Positions 20,060 to 30,040 of a stretch of DNA of 32,848 bases are shown here, one piece after another. Position 1 is the stretch's first letter, and the number at the start of each line of letters is the position of its first letter. The DNA is from Sperchopsis tessellata (taxonomy: Eukaryota; Arthropoda; Insecta; Coleoptera; Hydrophilidae), in NCBI GenBank assembly GCA_033557685.1, contig JAWQRN010000257.1:1-32848 (forward strand), read 5' to 3'. The position numbers and the translations under genes are program-made. The notes below the pieces were generated by a model. The model searched no databases, was not told the DNA's origin, and was given only the letters and a program-made list of their open reading frames with translations.

Positions 20060-21497
20060 ATATTAGAAGACGAACACTTGTTAGCTTAGACTCAAGAAGG
20101 TCCAGACTTCATTGCCTATTTTTAGTAGTCTCTCTTTCATATCAGTTGCTTCATCAACTATATCTGCCACAATCATCTGTTGAACCATGGAGTAACCACT
20201 CAAGGTTACATAAGCATTCCTTCTTCCATGATCTAAAATATTTTATCACCAGTAGCTGTTCGCACGTAGGGGTTTATAATATTGAGTCCTGTGTCTGTCT
20301 TGAATTGGCACCTCGTCTTCCCAGTATTATTCACTTTATCATGAATTCTGATTTTCGTTGGTATTTCCAGAGGATTCCATTTTCACTAGATAATTTTTAC
20401 ATGTGTGCCCCTCTTCCACACTTGTAACATTTTTTATTTTTCGTGTTCCTCTTGTGGGTTCTTATTTCATACAACTCAGCTTCCTGAGCTGGTGTTTTAT
20501 CTGTTATGTACAGCTTCAAATTCTACAGCTATACTCACGGCTTCCCATGTATTGTTACGAGCAATGCTGTACTGCTAGTGGTATTTCTGGTTCAATAACG
20601 TCATTTTTAAACATGTTCACTGCGATCACAGATATGGTATCATCTAGTAGATCTCTGTACCTAAGTCTGGTTACTCTATCAAAGTTATCTGCATATTGTA
20701 AAGTTTCCACACTTTTTCATTTCCGTACCATTTGTGGAGTTTGGTTCATGGGTTTCAAGTGGTAATTCCCAATCTTTGATTCCAGGTGTACTAGAGTTTC
20801 AAAATTTCATTTGTTATTCTTAGAAATATTGTGCAGGACACGTAGTGCCTGACCTTGTAAAGCCATAGTGAGGTTAGTCACTTTATCTGGACCATGGCAG
20901 CCATATACTTAGTAACTATTTCAAATTGCGTCTTAAAGAGTATTCATGAAGACGTTCCATCAAACTTGGGCACCATTAATCTCTGGCCAGTCGATTGAAA
21001 TGAAGTAGTGAACGTTTTTTTTTTTTGTGAACTTCTCTTCTAGGCTTCACATTCTTCCCTGAGAAAATTTTCTTTTTCTCCTTTTCATTTACTGCTGTAA
21101 CTTTCCAGTCCAACTCTTCACATTTATGTGCAATCATCCTCGAATATTCAAGTTTGCTTTTCAAATTTCTACCAGCTACTGTTCAACTTTTGCCTCAAAT
21201 ATTCTGAAGTTTTCTTGAATTTATCTGGAATTTTTCCTAGTTCACTTTCAAAAATTTTAAAATCTTCAAGTTATTTCAAATATTCTTGAATCAATTTAGA
21301 ATTTTTCTTTAGTTTGTTTTCTAAATTTTAAGAGTTGTCTTCTAGCTTCTGTTCTATTTTGCCTATCTAAAATTTTCTTCCAATTTGTGTTTTATTTTAT
21401 CTTCGTTTTATCTAGAATTTTTTTCTAGTATGTTCTTGAACATTAACAGGATTTGATTCATGTTCATTAGCTCTTCTTTCTCTTTTGTGTCTGACAT
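20060..21497 (-). pseudogene. Gypsy copy B: gag and protease-region relic
   Basis: An ATG at 21497 (- strand) opens MSDTKEKEELMNMNQILLMF. After a low-complexity Glu/Lys/Asn region come MVPKFDGTSS-like text near 20990, then DDKVTNLTMALQGQA and RVLHNISKNN (about 20890-20800), then YADNFDRVTRLRYRDLLDDT followed by ISVIAVNMF (about 20695-20610), all standard Ty3/Gypsy gag landmarks. A CCHC knuckle remains as CYKCGRGAHM (about 20432-20403). Beyond it, about 20330-20060 resembles the aspartic protease region (FKTDTG, equivalent to D-T-G), heavily degraded. Frameshifts and stops are scattered throughout. Gag forms the capsid that packages element RNA. Confidence 0.8.
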
Positions 21498-21568
21498 TTT
21501 CTTAGTTGATCATAATTTTTTGTATCTTTTATTTTATTTATTATTTATTTGTTGTTAAACACCTGGCG

Positions 21569-21895
21569 TGACGTTTTAATGAGTTCACAAATAACAATTC
21601 AACTATAGTTTACTACGGCTATAAATTACAGCATTATTTGCAACAATAGATAGTATTTATAGCAGTGTACATCGAATATATATTAATTCATTTGAACACT
21701 TGCGCTTCTGTATAACTTCGTAGTAGCATACCCCTTGTAGCCACTCGGCCTACGGCTTATATGGCCGCATAAATATTTACTAGAAACATCGAGAGTTTCC
21801 AGATGCCCTTCTCATTTCTTGTAGCATTTAGGACGTACTCGAATATTTGGGAGCTATGCTCAGTGGCATAGAGATTCAGCAACAGTTTTGTAACA
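21569..21895 (-). repeat. Gypsy copy B: 5' LTR
   Basis: 327 bp lying outside the gag start. Its left boundary reads TGACGTTTTAATGAG against TGTTATGTTTTAATGAG in the 3' LTR, a small deletion. Its right end is GTAACA, with ATAT outside. It shares the CTCAGTGG and AGATTCAG blocks with LTR A (790-1153). It would contain the element promoter, reading leftward. The divergence between the two LTRs of copy B indicates an old insertion. Confidence 0.82.
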
Positions 21896-21899
21896 ATAT

Positions 21900-22338
21900 C
21901 ATAATTTGCAGCTTGTCTAACTTTAAAAATAAACTTTTGATATAAATTTTTATTAAACCAAATACATTTGTACAATTATATTTCAACTAGGTACAATAAC
22001 ATTGCAGTTCATAATAAAGATACCGTTAATTCAACAAATTAAATACATTGCCGGTTTAAAAGTTCAAAAGTGACATTTGAAATACTGACTGCCAATAAAT
22101 CAATCAAACTGTTTAAACATAACCGAATTTTATATTCTCTTTGTGACATGTACTAAATGTGTCAAGTAAATAGCTGTGTAAATATGAGGCAGTCTTATTC
22201 ATTATAAAAATTATTTGATATTTATAGTATTTGACAATTTTTTCGAACCATTTAACTCTATGATTATATTATATTATAGAATATTAAAACAATTTTGATG
22301 AAGTAACAAGAAGCTAAATAATTTTATTGATGTTTCAG
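21900..22338. other. Intron 2, distal part: nothing recognised
   Basis: AT-rich sequence from the Gypsy copy B flank to the exon 3 acceptor. No motif seen besides the acceptor pyrimidines. Confidence 0.5.
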
Positions 22339-22627
22339 GGAGAGGGGTTTGAGGCGGTTGAGAGAAGAATTGCGAGCAGAAGAAATGAAATTAGTGTTAT
22401 TGAAAAAGCTCAAACAATCGCAGCAACTGAAAGAAAATGTTGCTGTACTACCTCCTAGTTTACCAGCATCTGCACTCCCACCCACTGGCCTTCCAAGTGG
22501 CCTCATTATTACCCCAACTAATGTCAAAGTACCCACCAACAAGAATCAACCACCTCAAGCAGCTCATTCTCGCCATTCAAGTTCACACAAGACTGTCCCA
22601 GGGGGTGTCTCTTCTATGATGAAAGGA
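22339..22627 (+). CDS. simj: p66/GATAD2 (simjang) coding exon 3, MBD2-binding coiled coil (CR1)
   Basis: The acceptor is TGTTTCAG at 22331-22338 and the donor a consensus GTAAGT at 22628. The exon is 289 bp, entering in phase 2 (AG+G = Arg) and ending in phase 0. Its start reads RLREELRAEEMKLVLLKKL followed by QSQQLKENV, the hallmark conserved region 1 of GATAD2A/GATAD2B/simjang. CR1 forms an antiparallel coiled coil with MBD2/MBD3 and so recruits the CHD4 remodeller within the NuRD complex in the nucleus. After it come Pro/Ser-rich disordered segments (PPSLPASALPPTGLPSG, then SRHSSSHKT). The joined product of the three exons is 199 codons and lacks CR2 and the GATA-type zinc finger, which must lie to the right of the window because nothing in 22628-32848 encodes them. 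Confidence 0.93.
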
Positions 22628-23810
22628 GTAAGTGCACTTAAGATAATATTTATAGTATTCAGTTTTACCTGCTGAAATTGTAACAAACCACATTATAATT
22701 TGAACGTTACTTTCTGTTATGGAGTATATACTGTAAAAGGAAGATTTTAAACCTAGAGATTTTTTGAGGAAATATCCATTTATACTCTGAAACCAAAAAA
22801 TGGTTTATAAACTAATGTCTGAGTGTGAGTCGGTGGTCAGTCTAGCACTCAACCGGTTTTAGCTATGAAGATGAAAATTAGCATAAGCATTATTCCAGTG
22901 AATTTTGTACAAAATTGATCAATTGGTAATGGTACTTTCTGTTTGTCTGTGTACTTCATTTGTGTCCAAATAACTTGTGTTTGAGGATGCAAATTCATAT
23001 ATAAGCTTTTAGCAAGACGAGGACAAGATTCCAGTGAATTTTGTATAAAATTGATCAACCGGAAATGGTACTTTCTGTTTGCCTGTGTTCCGTACTTCTG
23101 CCGAAATAAGTAGTGCTTTGTCTGTGGCCTTTCTAGGAGCTATAAAAATAAAATCAATCAACCGGAAGTAGTATTTTTGGGCAAATTTTCAATTTTGGAT
23201 AATTTCGGAATTTCACTATATTACTGATGTAACGGAAGAATTTTAAATGTACTCAACATTCCACAAGGGTGCTTAACCTTATCGTATTATTCACATTCTC
23301 CTGAGAGCCTCCTTCACTAGTACCAATACTTCCTAAACAGCTCTATTATTATTCATTTTATTTCTTCTTCCAAACTTATTCTACATGTTCTGATTGTTTT
23401 CATGATCAGTCAGTTTAAAACTATCCATACAAATTCAAATAATTTTTCCACTTTTTAGCAGCTTTCACACTACTTGTCATTTTCTCATTGTCATCATTAA
23501 TTGTATCTCTATCTGTCCGGTGAAATGCTACATTCTTGCGAAATTCAAAGGGTTGTACCCAACAAAATACAGTAAGAAGAAAGTACACTGCAACACTATG
23601 AACAAAATAATACACTTAGAAGACAGAAATACTAGTGAGGATGAATCTAAGTAGAAATGGACAGTAGTAAATAAAAGCAAGAGTAGCAGTTGTCATTTAT
23701 ACATCACTTTGTAAATTAAGGCAGTTTAAAAATGAATTCAAGTATTTATAGGAAAAGTTGACAACGCAGTGATACGAGTTGGACTGGTGTTTAATTATTT
23801 TGGGTAGTCA
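22628..23810. other. Intron 3, proximal part with a local duplication
   Basis: No TE coding motif is visible. ATTCCAGTGAATTTTGTA followed by AAATTGATCAA and TGGTACTTTCTGTTTG occurs at about 22892 and again at 23028, an offset of 136 bp. A weaker third echo (AATCAATCAACCGGAAGTAG) lies near 23152. This looks like a degenerate tandem duplication of about 136 bp. Confidence 0.6.
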
Positions 23811-23824
23811 ACCAACATTTTCTG

Positions 23825-24015
23825 TTATCCCCATGGCAGCTGGGCGGCTCTGGGACAACTCTGGGCTTGTGGGCTGGATGGCTTCGAGCTTGGGGTCCGT
23901 GAGCAGCTGAATGACTTCAAGTTTGCGCTCTGTGGACAGCTCCTGGCTGAAAGTGACTCCTAGTAAGCTTCGTGAACGAGCACAGCTTTCCTGGCTTGGG
24001 CTCTAGGCTTGCTTC
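23825..24015. other. GC-rich patch of unknown origin
   Basis: About 190 bp of markedly higher GC content, with recurring short blocks (CTCTGGG, GGCTTG, GAGCTTGG, GCAGCTG, CAGCTCCTGGCTG). Both strands were read; no protein motif or known repeat family was recognised. It stands out strongly from the AT-rich surroundings. Confidence 0.6.
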
Positions 24016-24083
24016 TTAATTATATCTCGGATCATACAACCTTCCATATTTTTTGATACCAGTGGACTATCCCTTAGTAGTAC

Positions 24084-24086
<3 letters not shown>

Positions 24087-24131
<45 letters not shown>
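24087..24131. repeat. (TA)n microsatellite
   Basis: Long uninterrupted TA run next to the 3' side of the RTE-like fragment. Confidence 0.95.
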
Positions 24132-24132
<1 letters not shown>

Positions 24133-24191
24133 GACAGAGAACTCAAAAATTGTTTGGGAGTCCAGTGGATGAGAAGAACGCACAATTGTGG

Positions 24192-25115
24192 TCAGTGGAA
24201 GGAACTATATTTATATATATATAGGCCTCTCCAACTTCTGAGTTCTCTGTCCCAACCTGTCTTCTGAGTCTTCGTCTTGTTCTTATGTTGTCTCTTGGTT
24301 CCCACAAGGTTCATTCCTTTGACCACCTCCAAGATATCCTGCTCATTTCCACTTTTGGGTCTTAACTGTCCTGACCTTAGTCTTCTATTACTAATTCTCA
24401 AACACATCATGTATTTTTCAATATTTCTTTTCTTTGTTAGGAGCTTCTGTATATGCGAGGCCTTTAATGTCCACGACTCACTGGCATACGTCATCACTGA
24501 CAAAACATACTGATCGACAACCCTGCGTTACAAACACAAAGGCATCTTCAATTTAAATATGTTGCTTAGACGACCAATTGTATTCCATGCTAGCTTTGTG
24601 CTTCGAGCTATCTAAAGAAATATCTCCATCCATTGTTATGACCTGGCCCTAATACATATATGATTTTACGGTTTCGATTAGTGTGCCCTCGATGTACACA
24701 TTGGCTAGCTATGTCAGCCCAATGAGCATAACTTTCTTTTTATTAAGATTCATCCTTAGGCCTACATCCATACTTTCAGAATCCAGATCAATCAGTCTTT
24801 CTTAGAGCTCTTCAATAATGTGTGCAAATAATAAGATATCATCTGCAAATCACGAATGGTTAAGATATTTTCCATTCATTATAAATCCCTTTTGATCCCA
24901 ATTTAGTTCCTGGAACATATACTCTTAAGCTGCACTGAACAACTTCGGTGATTTGGTGTCTCCTTGTCTAACGCGTTTTTGAATAGAAAGTTAGCTGTAT
25001 GTAGGCAGATGGAATGCCATTTTGGACCAAAACTTTAATAACTGTAGATGTCTTGATCTAGTCAAATGCTTTCTTGTAGTCTACGACAGCACAACATTGT
25101 GGAAGGTTATACTAG
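24192..25115 (-). pseudogene. RTE-like non-LTR reverse transcriptase relic
   Basis: On the - strand: VDYKKAFD then IKTSTVIKVLVQNGIPSAYI (about 25085-25005), the RT 'D-Y-x-K-A-F-D' motif with the first catalytic Asp. GDTKSP-like text and ELNWDQKGFIMNGKYLNH follow (about 24960-24860), then FADDILLFAHIIEEL at 24849-24806 (catalytic FADD at 24838-24849). MDVGLRMNLNKKKVMLIG is near 24765-24715, and the C-terminal SVMTYASESWTLK with KKRNIEKYMMCLRISNRR runs 24503-24380 and on to GWDRELRSW. A 103-codon frame survives intact at 24192-24503. Stops and shifts elsewhere make it a dead 5'-truncated copy. Confidence 0.88.
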
Positions 25116-25304
25116 TTACATCTAGATATTAAGCACCTTGGAAGGAACATTGTCTGACATTTATTTAAATGATACAATGTACTTACATTGTATTCAGTGA
25201 TTTGCCTTGCAAATGTTATGGAAACTCATAAAAACACAAGAAATAGGAATAAAATATTAAGACTCCTCTTGATCTCCGGTGAATTAACATATTTTAAGTG
25301 TAAA

Positions 25305-25795
25305 TTGACAAAATGTTAAGTATTCGTTCAGTAACAATAGCTCTCTGCAACTCTCGCTGTAACCCAAGTTGTACAAGACCTGCATTGCCTTTCTTTGTAT
25401 TAGAAATATTTAATGAACCTTCCCTCATAGGAAACCCGGCATACTATGCAGTTTTTTCATATTGGTTGGTGAGTACAAACTTTTTTCAACCTTTTGACTG
25501 CAAATATTGTAGAACTAATATTTTCTTTAGTTTTTCTGTGTGCCATGACCAGTTTAATTTGTTGGTAATATGCACACCTAAAAATTTAATGAAGTTGACT
25601 GGGAGTTAAATTATAATGAGAAAGAAATTTGTTGGACTTTGGCAGTGTTCAACTTTCAAAGATTTGTTTCAAACCACAGTTCTTCATCCCTTAGCATTTT
25701 TCTGCCCCGGTTCAACCAATGTATCTCCTCTTACCAAGATGGACATATCATCCGTCTTTAATAGACTATTGTGATTACTAATGATTCTTTGATAA
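25305..25795 (-). pseudogene. Jockey-like reverse transcriptase relic (middle and thumb)
   Basis: On the - strand, SLKTDDMSILVRGDTLVEP (about 25770-25710) is the 'F-A-D-D-T-S' catalytic block with the initial F-A mutated. Then come LWFETNL and KLNTAKVQQISFSL (about 25680-25620; family 'W-F-x-x-N-x-L-x-L-N-x-x-K-T-x-x-I-x-F'), IKFLGVHITNKLNW-like text (about 25590-25545) and SNTKKGNAGLVQLG (about 25405-25360; family 'I-Q-K-R-A-I-R'). Frames shift several times. The N-terminal RT half is absent, and a hAT terminus abuts at 25802. Confidence 0.75.
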
Positions 25796-25801
25796 GTTAT
25801 T

Positions 25802-26300
25802 CAGTGGTTTTCACACTTTTTTTTTCGCGTACCACTGAACTATTCAAAGTTTTATTAGGATAGAGCTATGTCTCAGAATGGTAAAGCAGTAAAAAAGTAC
25901 AACCCTTTTTGAAAGTATCTGATATTCATTATTAAAAATGAATGGTGCTGCATGCTTGAAAGAAGCGATGAAAAGTCCGGTTCAGTTAAACTTAATTTTA
26001 AGCGCAAATTTTGATCAAGGTTCAGTTTATTACGAAATTTATTTTTTAATGTCACCATACCAGAAAATCCAGTTTTGCAAAGATAAGTGTTTGTAAATGA
26101 GATTAAAAACAAGAATGTTTTTCTGGATAATGGTGGATATTCATTTTTAACCTTTAGCCAAAATTTACCTAACTCTAATTTGGTAAATTCCATTTTCAAA
26201 CCTCCATTGCAAGATAATTCTATCAAAGACTCTTTTTTGTTGTTAGTTAGGGTTCCAGAAATGTTATCCAAAATGAATGGGTTCCTTATCCAAAAGAATT
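25802..26300 (-). pseudogene. hAT transposase relic (C-terminal dimerisation region) with 3' terminal repeat
   Basis: A 132-codon open frame on the - strand (26271 to 25873) reads LIELSCNGGLKMEF, LGKFWLKVKNEYPPLSRKT, FTNTYLCKTGFSGM and LNLDQNLRLKLSLTEPD. This is the C-terminal hAT dimerisation domain as seen in ZBED5-like / Charlie-group transposases, where 'P-F-x-x-T-Y-L-C-E-x-G-F-S-x-(L/M)' is the signature (E reads K here). Downstream the terminus CAGTGGTTTTCACACTTTTT begins at 25802, the classic hAT 'CAGTGGTTCTCAA' end. It is preceded by AAGTTATT as a candidate 8-bp target site. The N-terminal DNA-binding and catalytic parts are lost at the junction near 26300. Confidence 0.88.
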
Positions 26301-26332
26301 CAGAATAATCTTTACAATATTCTTAAAAAGTT

Positions 26333-27440
26333 TCAGCGAGTATTTGGCAATGGTATGTTTTGTAAATGGTTACAACTATTTTGTTTATCTGCAGGAATCG
26401 TCCAGTGATCCATCCTATCATACCTAATTGCGATAGATACCCTACTTTCTATTTCCTTTGATGACTTTGGGCGGCCTCCACCGAAAATTGGATTTTTATA
26501 TTTCTTCAGGTACACCTGAACAATTTACCTCCTAAATTTCAGAAAATCCAATTGGGCAGTTTTTTCTGCGGTTTTGCGATACATTTGCCATTCTGTCATC
26601 ACCTCCCATGTATTTATTATAAGTAGAAATGATATACGGTTGATTAACACTAACAGTCTTCTTTTCGCTTGATCACCTATTTGCTTGACCTATTGGTTCA
26701 ACCCTATCACATGAGCTGACAGTAAGAACAACGCGATTATAATTCCAGGCCATTACAGTGATATCTGTGTTTGTATCGGTGCCAAAATCGTAGGTTCCTC
26801 ATCCACATTTTTCCTTTGTCTTTACTGAAGACTTTTACTAATTTCAATAAACAAAAGTATCCATCTCCATAAATTTTAAAAGGAACATTTAGATTTAACT
26901 TTGACAACAGAACCTCCAACTCATAGATCCATAGTTTTGTCAATTATTTTGTTATCCCTAGTAGGTTAAAATTGCATGAGATATCCTAAAGGCCTGCACA
27001 AACACCATATTTTATAACCATACCGAGTAGGCTTGCCGAGTATAAACTGTTTCGCAGAAAGTCTTCCAGAGTATGGCACCACCCTTTTATCGATGTTCAG
27101 ATTTTTAGCGAGTTCAGCATATTCCAGGAAACGCGTATTCAGTAAATTGAACAGCACAGTGAGTATTTTCCTAAATTTGTTCGAAACGATTTCGACTCAT
27201 TGCAGTGGCACCGGTAGGATTGAAGTTTTAGTATCACATTCTCCATCTAGGGACACAAAGATAGCCAGGTAAACGTAATATGGCAAAGTAGCATTTTAAT
27301 TCAGGTATGCTTATACTATATGAGTAGTCTCCTTTCTACTTAGCATATACAATAAACATCTTCTGTAGAAATTCATAAACTTCTTCATCAAAGTATAATT
27401 CAAAACAAACACGGGATCTAATAGGATTATTTGTTGTTCT
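26333..27440 (-). pseudogene. piggyBac transposase relic
   Basis: Nearly the full length of a PGBD-type transposase is traceable on the - strand. From right to left: FDEEVYEFLQKMFIVYAK and PELKCYFAILRLPGYL (about 27390-27260), MSRNRFEQI (about 27195), the clean 27157-26966 frame RFLEYAELAKNLNIDKRVVP, YSGRLSAKQFILGKPTRYGY and KIWCLCRPLGY (family 'L-S-V-D-E-x-M-V-P-x-x-G-R', here V-D-E replaced by I-D-K), VGGSVVKVKSK near 26905, then the C-terminal WQMYRKTAEKTAQLDFLKFR (about 26590-26535) and RYDRMDHW (about 26435-26405), the lead-in to the Cys-rich domain, which is cut off. One catalytic Asp region is degraded. Stops and shifts are numerous. The enzyme family inserts at TTAA. Confidence 0.87.
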
Positions 27441-27443
27441 TTA

Positions 27444-28188
27444 AGGTGAACCTACTGTTGAGTTTTCAGTTCATGAGGTGTTTTGTACACTTGATTTTCC
27501 TACTATGTTTATGTCTCCGATAGATGAAAGTGAGGTTTCTAGGTTTATTAAGGTTTCTATGGGCATGGATGGAATTCCATGTAGTGTTTTGAAGTTGATT
27601 TTTGATAGTATTTGTGGGCGTTTGGTACATATTATAAATGAGTCTTTTGTCCGGGGGGGTTTTCCAGATAAATTGAAGATTGGGAAGTTAATACCTATTC
27701 ATAAGAAGGGACTAAGGATGATGTTAAAAATTATAGACCTGTGTCTCTATTATCAGCTTTTGCAAAGTATATTGAGAAGGTTGTATATAAAAGTCTTTGA
27801 ATGAATTTTTTAACATCATATCACATCTTTTCTCATAATCAATTTGGGTTTACACCCAATGGTGGTACAGAGAGAGCTGTTTTCAGCTCTGTGGAATATA
27901 TTCTTAGGGAACTGGATAGAGGTTCTATTGTTGCGGGAGCCTTTTCTGGCTATTCCAAAGCTTTCGATGTGATCTCACATGTAGTATTGTTTGAAAAAAT
28001 GTCTTACATAGGTATAAGGGGTTGTGTCCAGGAGTGGTTTAAAAGTTATTTGAGTCTCAGACGACAGGCTGTATGTGTATGTGGAACGGTTGATGGAATG
28101 TGAGCATTTCTCTCCTTGGATGGAAATTGATAGGGACGTCCTGCAGGGTTCTGTGTTGGGCCCTCTGTTGTGTCTGATTTTTGTGAAC
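27444..28188 (+). pseudogene. Jockey-like reverse transcriptase relic, N-terminal half
   Basis: On the + strand, FMSPIDESEVSRFIKVSMGM then DGIPCSVLKLI (27508-27600), GGFPDKLKIGKLIPIHKKG (about 27655-27715), a frameshift, YRPVSLLSAFAK (about 27735-27770), FLTSYHIFSHNQFGFTPNGG (27804-27865), RAVFSSVEYILRELDRGSIV then AFSGYSKAFDVISH (27870-27980), and, after a further shift, DVLQGSVLGPLLCLIFVND (28135-28188). These are RT motifs 1 to 4 of the Jockey/CR1 type; the first catalytic block is YSKAFD. The protein then stops dead at the foldback-like array, before the FADD block. The sister C-terminal piece lies at 30160. Confidence 0.9.
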
Positions 28189-28292
28189 GATCAAAAGGCC
28201 AACAGGGACAAAAGGCCGACAGACAAAAGGCCAACTGACAAAAGGTCAACTGACAAAAGGCCAACACAGACAAAAAACCAACAGACATAAAG
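28189..28292 (+). repeat. Left array: short tandem unit GACAAAAGGCC-(G/A)ACT
   Basis: Six to seven variants of ACAAAAGGCC plus a short variable tail. The period is about 15 bp, and the later units decay to CAAAAAACCAACAG and CATAAAG. The Leu/Cys-rich - strand reading through it is an artefact of the repeat. Confidence 0.88.
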
Positions 28293-30040
28293 CAAAAATG
28301 TTTTGTTAAGCATAGGGTTTTCTTCGAGTTTTAGATCGATTTCATTATAAAATGAGGTAGTAAATAATATACCTGAAAAATATATCAATTTACGTCCATC
28401 CTAAATGAGGCATTCAAAAGGTCCTTCGATACAGTTTAAACTTTTAGTTCTTCCAGCAGGAGACTATTCAATCTATTCGAATAACCAATTTCGGGTCCGA
28501 TTCAAGAATACACACGTCTCGATCTTATCGAAAACGTATTCACAACCAAACATATAGTAATAAGTTTTCATGTACAAGTTGTTTTGAATCTGTTATATTA
28601 ACTGTGGTTTCAAAATTTATTATCAAAAACTAGAGTTTGTATACGACTGATAACAACACACAATGTTCATTTATATATTAATATTGCTTTAGTAAAATAC
28701 ATGAGTATTAATTTCTACTTAAACTTTGATGGTGTTTGTGCGCAGTAGCAGTTGCAAGGCACATATACTATTTATTTTTAACTGTCGCATATTCAATTTC
28801 CAATTCAAATCATTACAATACCTGTTGATTAACTTCTTTTCTTTATTTACTGAGTTGGGGTCTTTTATTATTTCATGTTTGTATCTGTTAAACATACTTT
28901 ATTCTACAATCACATAAAAAATCTCTTCGAATTATCCTTATGATAGCTGTTAACTAATACATACATATGTGTAGTTCCAAATATTGTCACATACACGATA
29001 CACTATATTATTTTTCTTACACGAGCATTATCACAAACATAAACACTAGGTATTATTGTATAAATCAATTTTTTCTAGACAATTAAAATGTTTTGTGTGA
29101 TGAATTAGAAATTTTCAAAATTGTATAAATATTCTTTTATTGGAGCTTAAAACATTTTTGTATGAATCGACCCCTTTTTGTACGAATTATTTTCTTTTAT
29201 GTAAACTACTTATTTATTGTATTGAATATATCTGTTTTTTGTACGCTAAAAGCCAAAGTTGTTTAAGTAAACAAGCAAAAAATATAACTAACTAGACTAA
29301 TCTCTTAACTTTTATGCTATACCACGTACATAGTCAAGGGTTGTTCGATTATGTCGGTCATTCAATATAGTTGTCAATCTTTCCTCGTTCTGTATATACT
29401 ATTTTTTTCTTTTTGGTCTTGTGTTACCTTGAACCATTCAAATAACGTTGATTCTAGTAAGCGAAACAACACATTTTCGTCCCCAGTTTTGGTTTAATTT
29501 TTGTTTAGTTTTGAAGACGGCCTCAAATATACTTGTTAAATTAGTTTTGGTTGGAATCAGAATCTCGAAATCTTTATTAACCAGTATTTGCACTATAAAT
29601 CGTAAACAATAATTAAGTGCACTATAAATCTTACTAGAATATCTCCATAATTGTTTTTTTATTATGGGCCATTCCATATAAATATCTAATACTTTTCGGA
29701 AACTTGTGGAAAGCAATTCATCGCGTCGAATTTTGAATATATTCATCTAATGTGAAACAACAACTAAATCAGGAAAAAATGACATTTCTACATGACAAAT
29801 CCTGACCTGATTTTTAAGCTCTACTGGAGACGATATCACTAAATTGTTATAAAAAGTGTAATAGTCGTCATTCGCATAATTATTTTACGAAGTTTGCTCT
29901 TCTTTATCTCTAAACAAAAACCAACATATTAAAATATTTTTCCATTACACTACTATTTCTTACAATACAAGTTCTATAACTACCATTTGACAATCATAAA
30001 CTGAGCAGTCCATCCATGCCAATGCCAGCCATATTTCCTT
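28293..30040. other. Interior of the foldback-like element
   Basis: AT-rich. The best open frame is on the - strand, 29746 to 29438 (102 codons: MNIFKIRRDELLSTSF, then MEWPIIKKQLWRYS and others). It has no motif I recognise and no second conserved block beside it. I cannot assign a transposase. Confidence 0.4.

Larger units (their letters stand above)
18309..21895 (-). mobile_element. Gypsy copy B: Ty3/Gypsy retrotransposon with both LTRs
   Basis: The element lies antisense to the p66 gene. Its + strand left end TGTTAT (18309) and right end GTAACA (21890-21895) are each flanked by ATAT (18305-18308 and 21896-21899), consistent with a 4-bp target-site duplication, though in AT-rich DNA this could be chance. 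Between the LTRs, on the - strand, come gag (from 21497), a zinc knuckle, a protease-linker region, RT and integrase in the canonical Ty3/Gypsy order. There is no envelope gene. At 3.6 kb, including a palindromic insertion of about 260 bp in the 3' LTR, it is internally deleted: pol is much shorter than in a full element, and stops and shifts occur throughout. Confidence 0.88.

Noticed and set aside
24192..24503. 103-codon - strand frame as a possible host gene
   Set aside because: It matches the C-terminal line of RTE-like ORF2 and continues from RT blocks with FADD upstream on the same strand.
28189..28292. CRISPR-like array of short repeats
   Set aside because: The units are adjacent tandem copies without unique spacers, there are no cas genes, and a matching inverted array lies 1.75 kb away in eukaryotic DNA.
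28046..28388. Leu/Cys-rich frames on the - strand resembling a membrane protein
   Set aside because: Artefact of translating the ACAAAAGGCC tandem repeat; it runs antisense to readable Jockey RT.
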